Shown here in pieces: positions 57,977-64,000 of a stretch of DNA of 64,000 nt. Source of the DNA: Rhodobacterales bacterium HKCCE4037. Its GTDB lineage: Bacteria; Pseudomonadota; Alphaproteobacteria; Rhodobacterales; Rhodobacteraceae. The notes beneath the pieces are model-generated. The model searched no databases, was not told the DNA's origin, and was given only the letters and a program-made list of their open reading frames with translations. The stretch covers positions 248,001 through 312,000 of the forward strand of contig WVSM01000004.1 of assembly GCA_015689645.1 (NCBI GenBank). Reading direction: 5' to 3'. Position numbers and translations under genes: made by a program. Numbering within the stretch: the first letter of the stretch is position 1; the number at the start of each line of letters is the position of its first letter.

Positions 57977-58954
57977 ATGTATGCCCAGATGATCAAATCC
58001 GAAGCGACGCAGGACGATCCGGCGAAGCTGGAGGAATTCCAGGCCCGCATCGACGCGGGCGACAAGATCGAGCCGAAGGACTGGATGCCGGAAGGCTACC
58101 GCAAGACGCTGATCCGCCAGATCGGCCAGCATGCCCATTCCGAGATCGTCGGCCAATTGCCCGAGGGCAATTGGATCACCCGCGCCCCCACGCTGGAGCG
58201 CAAGGCGATCCTGCTGGCCAAGGTGCAGGACGAGGCCGGGCATGGGCTTTATCTTTATTGCGCCGCCGAAACGCTTGGGGTCTCCCGCGACGAGATGACG
58301 GAAATGCTGCTCGACGGGCGCATGAAGTATTCCTCCATCTTCGCCTACCCGACGCTGACATGGGCGGACATGGGCGCGGTCGGCTGGCTGGTCGATGGCG
58401 CTGCAATCATGAACCAGGTGCCGCTGCAGCGGACCTCGTTTGGCCCCTATTCCCGCGCGATGATCCGCATCTGCAAGGAGGAGTCCTTCCACCAGCGGCA
58501 GGGCTTCGACATCATGATGAAGATGTGTTCAGGCACCGAGGCACAGAAGAAGATGGCGCAGGATGCGCTCAACCGCTTCTGGTTCCCGGCGCTGATGATG
58601 TTCGGGCCGTCGGACGCGGAGAGCAAGCATTCCGAGCAGTCGATGGCCTGGAAGATCAAGATGAATTCCAACGACGAGCTGCGCCAGAAATTCGTCGACC
58701 AGACCGTCCCGCAGGCCGAATACCTCGGCCTGACCGTGCCGGATGAAACGCTGGCATGGAACGAGGAAAAGGGCGGCTACGATTTCGCGGAGCCCGACTG
58801 GAACGAGTTCTTCGAGGTGCTCAAGGGCAACGGCCCCTGCTCGGTCGACCGCATCGCCACCCGCCGGAAGGCTTGGGATGACGGCGCCTGGGTGCGCGAG
58901 GGGCTGATGGCACACGCCGCGAAGAAGCGGGCAGCCAAGGTGGCGGCGGAGTGA
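57977..58954 (+). CDS. paaA: Phenylacetyl-CoA epoxidase, catalytic subunit
   Basis: PaaA is the di-iron catalytic subunit of the PaaABCE epoxidase. The 325-residue protein has the ligand motifs [20 protein letters not shown] and [16 protein letters not shown] (E-x-x-H pairs), and the family start MYAQMIKSE. The N-terminal [36 protein letters not shown] is typical. It is first of the paaABCDE genes, separated from paaB by a run of perfect palindromes. Confidence 0.96.
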   Translation: MYAQMIKSEATQDDPAKLEEFQARIDAGDKIEPKDWMPEGYRKTLIRQIGQHAHSEIVGQLPEGNWITRAPTLERKAILLAKVQDEAGHGLYLYCAAETLGVSRDEMTEMLLDGRMKYSSIFAYPTLTWADMGAVGWLVDGAAIMNQVPLQRTSFGPYSRAMIRICKEESFHQRQGFDIMMKMCSGTEAQKKMAQDALNRFWFPALMMFGPSDAESKHSEQSMAWKIKMNSNDELRQKFVDQTVPQAEYLGLTVPDETLAWNEEKGGYDFAEPDWNEFFEVLKGNGPCSVDRIATRRKAWDDGAWVREGLMAHAAKKRAAKVAAE

Positions 58955-59062
58955 GGACCTCTTTTCGAAAAGAGGTCCAAGCGCCTTCGAAGGCGCTTGA
59001 ATCGCGCCGCGCGCGCGGCGCGGACCACGCCCTTGCAAGGGCGTGCCACGGCGTTTCGAAAC
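58955..59062. repeat. Array of five consecutive palindromes between paaA and paaB
   Basis: Back-to-back perfect palindromes lie at 58955-58978 (24 nt, centre TTCGAA), 58978-58999 (22 nt, centre TTCGAA), 59003-59022 (20 nt of CG/GC), 59026-59045 (20 nt, centre TTGCAA) and 59053-59062 (GTTTCGAAAC). They begin immediately after the paaA stop and end about 20 nt before the paaB start. Each can form a near loopless hairpin in RNA or extrude in DNA. No known transposon ends were seen. Confidence 0.85.
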
Positions 59063-59081
59063 CCCGTTTCGGGAGGAACAC

Positions 59082-59372
59082 ATGACCGACCAGCAAGAAT
59101 GGCCCCTGTGGGAAATCTTCATCCGTGGCCAGCATGGCGCGTCGCATCGGCATGTCGGCTCGCTCCACGCGCCGGACGCCGAGATGGCGATCAAACACGC
59201 GCGTGACGTCTACACCCGCCGCAAGGAAGGCGTGAGCATCTGGGCCGTACCGTCGGCGGCCATCGCGGCCTCCAGCCCCTCGAAGAAGGGTCCGATGTAT
59301 GACCCGGCGGAGGACAAGACCTACCGCCACCCGACCTTTTTCGACATCCCGAAAGAAGTGGGGCCGATGTGA
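59082..59372 (+). CDS. paaB: Phenylacetyl-CoA epoxidase subunit PaaB
   Basis: A 96-residue small subunit that bridges PaaAC heterodimers in the epoxidase. Family blocks are WPLWEIFIRGQHGASHRHVGSLHAPDAEMAIKHARDVYTRR, then VSIWAVPSAAI and the end TYRHPTFFDIPKEVGPM. GGGAGG lies 5-10 nt before the ATG. Its stop overlaps the GTG start of paaC. The palindrome array sits directly upstream. Confidence 0.95.
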   Translation: MTDQQEWPLWEIFIRGQHGASHRHVGSLHAPDAEMAIKHARDVYTRRKEGVSIWAVPSAAIAASSPSKKGPMYDPAEDKTYRHPTFFDIPKEVGPM

Positions 59373-60109
59373 GCGGGGACAAGTTCGAATTTCTCCTGCG
59401 GATGGGCGACACCACCCTGATCCTCGGCCACCGCCTCAGCGAATGGTGCGGCAAGGCGCCGGTGCTGGAGGAAGACATCGCGCTCGCCAATACCGCGCTG
59501 GACCTGATCGGGCAGACGCAGATGTGGCTGGGCCTCGCGGCGGAGGTCGAGGGCAAGGGCCGCAGCGCCGATGACCTCGCCATGCTGCGCGACGCGTGGG
59601 ATTTCCGCTGCGCGCTGCTGGTCGAACAGCCCAACGGCGATTTCGGCCGGACGATCATGCGCCAGTATCTGTTCGATCAATGGCATATCCTCGCGCTCGG
59701 CGCGCTGAAGGCCAACGCGGATGAGCGCATCGCCGCCATCGCCGCCAAGGCGGAAAAGGAAGTCACCTACCACGTCGAACGTTCGGCCGATCTGGTCGTG
59801 GGCCTCGGCGACGGGACCGAGGAAAGCCACGGACGGATGCAGGCCGCGCTCGACCTGCTTTATCCTTACGTAGGTGAGTTCTTCGACACCGACGCCGCCG
59901 ATCAGGCCGCCGGTTTCGACCCGGCCAGCCTGCGGGACGCCTACGACACCGCCCTCACGGCAACCATGGCCGAAGCCACCCTCACCCTGCCCGACAGCCG
60001 CTTCGCCCACAAAGGCGGGCGCACCGGGCAGCGCCATTCCGAGCATCTGGGCCATCTTCTGACGGAGATGCAGTGGCTCCAACGTGCCTATCCAGGCGCC
60101 TCATGGTAA
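59369..60109 (+). CDS. paaC: Phenylacetyl-CoA epoxidase subunit PaaC
   Basis: A 246-residue structural, ferritin-like subunit paired with PaaA but with degenerate metal ligands. Blocks include RMGDTTLILGHRLSEWCGKAPVLEEDIALANTALDLIGQTQMWL, then VEQPNGDFGRTIMRQYLFDQW and RHSEHLGHLLTEMQWLQRAYPGASW. The GTG start overlaps the paaB stop (GTGA). It overlaps paaD by 7 nt at its end. Confidence 0.95.
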   Translation: MSGDKFEFLLRMGDTTLILGHRLSEWCGKAPVLEEDIALANTALDLIGQTQMWLGLAAEVEGKGRSADDLAMLRDAWDFRCALLVEQPNGDFGRTIMRQYLFDQWHILALGALKANADERIAAIAAKAEKEVTYHVERSADLVVGLGDGTEESHGRMQAALDLLYPYVGEFFDTDAADQAAGFDPASLRDAYDTALTATMAEATLTLPDSRFAHKGGRTGQRHSEHLGHLLTEMQWLQRAYPGASW

Positions 60110-60564
60110 CGCCCACGACCGCTGAGGTCTGGGACTGGCTCGACCATGTCCCCGACCCCGAGATCCCGGTGATCTCCGTCGTCGATCTGGGCATCGTGCG
60201 CGACGTGAAATGGCAGGGCGAGACGCTGGAAGTCACGCTGACGCCCACCTATTCCGGCTGCCCCGCGACAAGCGTCATCGAGATCAGCGTCGAAACCGCG
60301 TTGCGTGACCACGGCCTCACCGACGTCACCCTCAAGCGCCAGATTGCACCGCCCTGGACGACCGACTGGCTCAGCGACAAGGGCCGCGCGAAGCTCTCCG
60401 AATACGGCATCGCGCCGCCGAACCCGGCCGGCGGCCCCAAGGAATGCCCGCTCTGCCACTCGCCCCATGTCGAGCGGATCAGCCAGTTCGGCTCCACCCC
60501 CTGCAAGGCGCAATGGCGGTGCACCGACTGCCTCGAGCCCTTCGACTACTTCAAGTGCATCTGA
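60103..60564 (+). CDS. paaD: PaaD, Fe-S maturation factor of the epoxidase
   Basis: A 153-residue MIP18/DUF59 protein needed for assembly of the PaaE [2Fe-2S] cluster. The N-terminal DUF59 domain is DPEIPVISVVDLGIVRDV ... TPTYSGCPATSVIE, and the C-terminal zinc-ribbon has CPLCHSPH and CTDC. The start at 60103 (MVTPTTAEVWDWL) overlaps the paaC stop. PaaE begins 12 nt downstream. Confidence 0.93.
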   Translation: MVTPTTAEVWDWLDHVPDPEIPVISVVDLGIVRDVKWQGETLEVTLTPTYSGCPATSVIEISVETALRDHGLTDVTLKRQIAPPWTTDWLSDKGRAKLSEYGIAPPNPAGGPKECPLCHSPHVERISQFGSTPCKAQWRCTDCLEPFDYFKCI

Positions 60565-60576
60565 GGACTCCCGCCC

Positions 60577-61638
60577 TTGGCCAAGTTCATCCCCCTCACC
60601 GTCACCGACATTCACCCAACGACCGCCGACGCCATCGCGGTGCGTCTGAAGCCGGTGGACGGCTCCACCCTGCCCTTCACACAAGGCCAGTACCTGACAT
60701 TCCGGACCGAGATCGACGGGACCGAGATCCGCCGCGCCTATTCCATCTGCGCGGGCGTAACCGACGAGACGCTCGAAGTCGGCATCAAGAAGGTGAAAGG
60801 CGGCGCGTTCTCGAACTGGGCCCATGACACTCTCAAACCGGGCGACACGATCGAAGCCCTCTCGCCAATGGGTGCCTTCCACACGCCGCTGTCGCCGAAC
60901 CAAGCCAAGCACTACCTCGGCTTCGCCATCGGCTCCGGCATCACGCCCGTCCTGTCGATTCTGCGCTCCGTCCTCGCGGTCGAGCCGCACTCGCGCTTCA
61001 CGCTGATCTACGCCAACCGCGCCGCCCGCGACGTGATGTTCCGCGAGGAACTGGAAGACCTGAAGAACGAGAACATGGGGCGGCTGAACATCGTTCATAT
61101 CCTCAAGAACGACCCGCAAGGCATCGACCTCTTCACCGGGCGTATCGACGCCGACAAGCTGGAGCAGATGTTCAAGGCCTGGGTGCCCGTCACCTCCGCC
61201 GATGCCGCCTTCATCTGCGGCCCTGAACCGGCCATGCGGACCATCGCGGAAAGCCTTCAGGCCCACGGCATGCCGAAGAACGCCATCAAGTACGAGCTGT
61301 TCGCCAGCGCCCAGACCGGGCAGCTTCCGCAACGAAAGGTCACCGACGACGAGGCCACCGGCACCCGCGCCACCATCATCCTCGACGGCACCGCGCAGGA
61401 GGTCGACGTCGCCCCCGGCGAGACCATTCTGGCCGCCGCCCTCCGCGCTGGCCTCGATGCGCCCTATGCCTGCACCGCAGGTGTCTGCTCCACCTGCATG
61501 TGCACGGTGCGCGACGGGGCCGCCGAGATGCTGACCAACCACGCGCTCGAGGATTACGAGGTCGCACGCGGCGTCGTGCTGTCCTGCCAGGCGGTGCCCA
61601 CGGGCGACACGATCACGGTCGAATATCTCGACCACTGA
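60577..61638 (+). CDS. paaE: Phenylacetyl-CoA epoxidase reductase (PaaE)
   Basis: A 353-residue NADPH:epoxidase reductase. The FNR-type FAD/NADPH module (about 1-235) contains RAYSICAGV, IGSGITPVLSILRS and FICGPEPAMRTIAE. The C-terminal plant-type [2Fe-2S] domain has C-T-A-G-V-C-S-T-C ... LSCQAVP. The start is TTG, with GAGGA 10 nt upstream, because the family begins A-K/R-F-x-P-L at that point. No ATG lies nearby in frame. It ends the paaABCDE run. Confidence 0.94.
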   Translation: MAKFIPLTVTDIHPTTADAIAVRLKPVDGSTLPFTQGQYLTFRTEIDGTEIRRAYSICAGVTDETLEVGIKKVKGGAFSNWAHDTLKPGDTIEALSPMGAFHTPLSPNQAKHYLGFAIGSGITPVLSILRSVLAVEPHSRFTLIYANRAARDVMFREELEDLKNENMGRLNIVHILKNDPQGIDLFTGRIDADKLEQMFKAWVPVTSADAAFICGPEPAMRTIAESLQAHGMPKNAIKYELFASAQTGQLPQRKVTDDEATGTRATIILDGTAQEVDVAPGETILAAALRAGLDAPYACTAGVCSTCMCTVRDGAAEMLTNHALEDYEVARGVVLSCQAVPTGDTITVEYLDH

Positions 61639-61752
61639 ACGCCTTCTCGCCGACGCAGGGGCTATCGGCATAAAACGACATCGCGTCGCAGTTGGGAAAG
61701 ACCGGCCCGAAAAAGTGCGCTGAGTGGTCGCCAGAAAGACTGAGCGATCTCC

Positions 61753-62973
61753 ATGCACGAACGCCGAATACCCGAATGGTTGCGCCACGCACCCGCACCC
61801 AGCGTGCGTGGCTTTGCCATTCTCGCCGGGACCGAAGCGATTGCCCGCGGCATTCTGATCTCCGTCTTTCCGGTCGTGATGTACAACGCGCTTGGCGACG
61901 CGCGCGTGGTGTCCGAGGTCTATTTCACCGTCGGCGCCACGTCGCTGGCCGTCGGGCTTCTCGTGCCCTACCTGATCCGCTTCGTGCCCCGCTGGTGGGT
62001 CTACGTGATCGGCGCGCTCATGTTCGTGTCCGGTGCGTTGATCGCGCCGCAGTCCACCGCTGCCGCCGCCATCACCGGCCTGGCCCTCACCACCCTTGGC
62101 GTGGCCACCACCTTCGTGTGCTTCAACGCCTACGTCCTCGACCACGTCGCCAAGATCGAGCTTGGCAGGTTCGAAACCTCGCGCCTGTTCTACAGCGCCT
62201 TGGGCTGGACCATCGGCCCGGCCCTCGGCACGGTCCTTTACGCCTGGTGGCACCCGGCCCCGTTCCTCATCGCCGCGCTGGGATCCGCCACGATGTTGAC
62301 CGTCTTTCTGGTCATGCGCCTCGGGAACGGCAAACTCATCACCAAAAGCCGCCGTCCCCCCGCCAATCCGCTGGCCTATTTCGCCCGGTTCGCAGCGCAG
62401 CCCCGTCTGGTGACGGGCTGGATCTTTGCCGTGGTCCGGTCCTGCGGCTGGTGGGTCTATGTCGTCTACTTGCCGATCTTCGCCTTGCAGAACGGCCTTG
62501 GAAGCCAGCTTGGCGGGTTTGCCCTGTCCGTTTCCAATGCCGCCCTGTTCCTGACCCCGCTGATGCTGCGCTTCATGCAACGCAAATCGGTGCGCACGGC
62601 GGTTCGCACCGGGTTCCTGATGTCGGGGCTGCTGTTCGTCCTTGCCGGTCTGCCGGATGGCGTGCCCGGGCTTTCGGTCGTTTTGCTGATGGCGGGTTCG
62701 TTCTTCCTGATCCTGCTCGATGTCTCGGCCGGGCTGCCGTTTCTTCTGGCCGTCAAACCCTCGGAACGGACGGAGATGTCGGCGATCTACGCCAGTTTCC
62801 GCGATGTCTCGGGCATCGTGACACCCGGCGCTGCCTGGCTCGTCCTGCTGGTCGCTCCGCTATCGGGGGTTTTTGTTGCCGGCGGCGCGGGGCTGCTTCT
62901 TACGTGGATCCTTGCCCGCAATCTTCACCCAAGGTTGGGCCAGTCGCGTATCGCCGCCGAGGGGGCGGGCTAA
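61753..62973 (+). CDS. MFS transporter
   Basis: A 406-residue major-facilitator protein with about 12 helices (first near residues 20-45, last near 370-395). The loop between TM6 and TM7 is short (GNGKLITKSRRPPAN). No substrate motif is recognised. It lies between paaE and the 3-oxoadipyl-CoA thiolase, so aromatic-acid uptake or efflux is possible but unproven. ATG at 61753, MHERRIPEWLRHAPAP. Confidence 0.78.
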   Translation: MHERRIPEWLRHAPAPSVRGFAILAGTEAIARGILISVFPVVMYNALGDARVVSEVYFTVGATSLAVGLLVPYLIRFVPRWWVYVIGALMFVSGALIAPQSTAAAAITGLALTTLGVATTFVCFNAYVLDHVAKIELGRFETSRLFYSALGWTIGPALGTVLYAWWHPAPFLIAALGSATMLTVFLVMRLGNGKLITKSRRPPANPLAYFARFAAQPRLVTGWIFAVVRSCGWWVYVVYLPIFALQNGLGSQLGGFALSVSNAALFLTPLMLRFMQRKSVRTAVRTGFLMSGLLFVLAGLPDGVPGLSVVLLMAGSFFLILLDVSAGLPFLLAVKPSERTEMSAIYASFRDVSGIVTPGAAWLVLLVAPLSGVFVAGGAGLLLTWILARNLHPRLGQSRIAAEGAG

Positions 62974-63078
62974 GCGATGCTTATGCAAAGTGGTCGCTCG
63001 AAGCGGTAAGGTATCGACGCGCGCTCGACCGTTAACAAAGTGTAAACGCGAAACGCATTCTTGTTTCAAAACAAAGTC

Positions 63079-63104
63079 TTAACCCCCTTGTGCAAGCTTG
63101 CACA
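63079..63104. repeat. Palindrome-GTTAA unit, copy 2
   Basis: On the minus strand TGTGCAAGCTTGCACA (perfect 16-nt palindrome, 63089-63104) is followed by 5 nt and GTTAA (63079-63083). It begins 7 nt after the pcaF stop. It matches copy 1 behind the P450 gene in sequence, spacing and orientation. Confidence 0.65.
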
Positions 63105-63111
63105 CGAACCC

Positions 63112-64000
63112 TCAAACCGCCTCCAGCGCCACCGCGATGCCTTGGCCCACGCCGATACACATCGTCGCCAGGGCCCGCTTGCCGCCGTTGAGTTGCATCT
63201 CCAGCGCTGCCGTTCCTGCGATCCGCGCGCCGCTCATCCCCAGCGGATGGCCGAGCGCGATGGCACCGCCATTCGGGTTTACCCGAGGGTCATCATCGGA
63301 CACGCCAAGTTCGCGTAGAACGGCAAGCCCCTGTGCGGCGAAGGCCTCGTTCAACTCGATCACATCGAAATCGCCGATGGTCATGCCAAGCCGCCCCATC
63401 AGCTTCTGCGACGCCGGCACCGGCCCGATGCCCATCACGCGCGGCGGAACGCCCGCGACGGCACCGCCCAGCACGCGTGCGATCGGGGTCAGCCCATGCG
63501 CCTTCGCGGCATCTTCTGACGCGATGATCAACGCCGCCGCCCCATCGTTGACCCCGCTTGCATTGCCCGCCGTGACCGTCCCACCCTGCCGGAACGGGGC
63601 TTTCAGTGCGGCGAGTTTCTCGAGCGTGGTAGCGCGCGGATGCTCATCCTCCGACACGACCAGATCTTCGCCCTTCCCCTGCGGGATCGTGACCGGCGTG
63701 ATTTCCTGCGCCCGACGCTCCCCCGACGAGGCGGCTTTTTCCTGCGACCGCATAGCGAAGGCATCCTGATCTTCACGGCTGACCTTGTAATCCTCGGCCA
63801 CGTTCTCCGCCGTCTCGGGCATGGAATCGATGCCGTATTGCGCCTTCATCAACGGGTTCACGAAGCGCCAGCCGATGGTTGTATCGAAGATCTCGGCCTT
63901 GCGCGAAAAGGCCGTATCCGCCTTGGGCATAACGAAGGGCGCACGGGACATGCTTTCGACCCCACCTGCGATCATCAACCGGGCTTCCCCGGCCTTCACC
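63112..64000 (-). CDS. pcaF: 3-oxoadipyl-CoA thiolase, C-terminal part (cut by window edge)
   Basis: The last 295 residues of a PcaF/PaaJ-type thiolase that splits 3-oxoadipyl-CoA into succinyl-CoA and acetyl-CoA. Markers are the segment AFSRKAEIFDTTIGWRFVNPLM, with SMPETAENVAEDYKVSREDQD, NEAFAAQGLAVLRELG, GGAIALGHPLGMSGAR with the catalytic His, and MCIGVGQGIA with the second Cys. The nucleophile Cys and the start lie beyond the right edge. It would complete both the phenylacetate and box lower pathways. Confidence 0.95.
   Translation of the reverse strand, partial: VKAGEARLMIAGGVESMSRAPFVMPKADTAFSRKAEIFDTTIGWRFVNPLMKAQYGIDSMPETAENVAEDYKVSREDQDAFAMRSQEKAASSGERRAQEITPVTIPQGKGEDLVVSEDEHPRATTLEKLAALKAPFRQGGTVTAGNASGVNDGAAALIIASEDAAKAHGLTPIARVLGGAVAGVPPRVMGIGPVPASQKLMGRLGMTIGDFDVIELNEAFAAQGLAVLRELGVSDDDPRVNPNGGAIALGHPLGMSGARIAGTAALEMQLNGGKRALATMCIGVGQGIAVALEAV

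Noticed and set aside
58955-59062. CRISPR array or integron-like site
   Set aside because: The palindromes differ in sequence and are contiguous; there are no equal repeats with unique spacers, no cas or integrase genes.
60088-62580. 830-codon minus-strand frame opposite paaD, paaE and the MFS gene
   Set aside because: Composition (Gly, Asp, Glu, His, Arg) is that of an antisense shadow; paaD, paaE and the MFS protein on the other strand have clear families.

Overview
The window reads as chromosomal DNA of an alphaproteobacterium, most likely a Rhodobacteraceae/Roseobacter-group member. The reasons are uniformly high GC with strong third-position bias, the phoH/ybeY/corC/lnt neighbourhood, a Hint-domain protein with an RTX-like N-terminus, a Tad pilus locus, and TRAP transport next to aromatic-acid catabolism. 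No rRNA, tRNA, CRISPR array, transposase or phage gene was seen. Both edges cut genes: lnt on the left and a 3-oxoadipyl-CoA thiolase on the right. Long open frames antisense to real genes are common here and were left out.

Layout. 1-6.7 kb: core RNA and envelope genes on the minus strand (lnt, corC-like, ybeY, phoH, miaB), interrupted by a 47-codon membrane microprotein and two small envelope genes that share a Cys-containing module. 6.8-10.2 kb: a glycosyltransferase-like protein, a Hint protein, a small heat-shock gene with a sigma-32-like promoter and a ROSE-type RNA thermometer, and a secreted serine protease. 10.2-14.4 kb: glycolate oxidase glcDEF behind a clear promoter overlapped by an inverted repeat. 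14.4-15.6 kb: a HemJ-like membrane protein, an exported protein and a CxxC mini-protein. 15.7-22.4 kb: a translationally coupled MoxR / DUF58 / BatA-DUF4159 / membrane-protein operon, with DUF1285 divergent. 23.1-25.7 kb: a VOC protein behind a 9-bp-arm palindrome, a WYL regulator and a cytochrome P450. 25.7-34.4 kb: a compact Tad locus (cpaA, flp, tadZ, tadA, tadB, tadC, tadE, tadG) and a membrane-anchored LuxR-type regulator.

34.5-64 kb is an aromatic-acid catabolic region. It holds (i) a box operon for aerobic benzoyl-CoA degradation: benzoate-CoA ligase, alpha/beta hydrolase, BoxC, BoxB, flavodoxin, thioesterase, BoxR and a fused hydratase/dehydrogenase; (ii) an operon with the enzyme set for beta-oxidation of a cinnamate-type side chain: SDR, crotonase, MarR, feruloyl-CoA-synthase-like ligase and thiolase; (iii) a TRAP transporter with a divergent MarR; (iv) the phenylacetate genes paaX, paaZ, paaI, paaK and paaABCDE; (v) an MFS transporter and pcaF. 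A coherent model, which is inference, is uptake of an aromatic acid, CoA activation, side-chain beta-oxidation to benzoyl-CoA, Box epoxidation and ring cleavage, and a shared lower pathway through the FadB-like protein and the PcaF thiolase. Phenylacetyl-CoA enters the same lower end through the Paa enzymes. boxA and boxD are not in the window, and a flavodoxin sits beside BoxB.

Recurring regulatory architecture: strong palindromes follow the first cistron of three operons (glcD/glcE, boxC/boxB, paaA/paaB). Candidate operators lie in front of boxC (TGCA repeats), the SDR operon, dctP, glcD and the VOC gene. A palindrome plus GTTAA unit occurs just after the stop codons of two unrelated genes.
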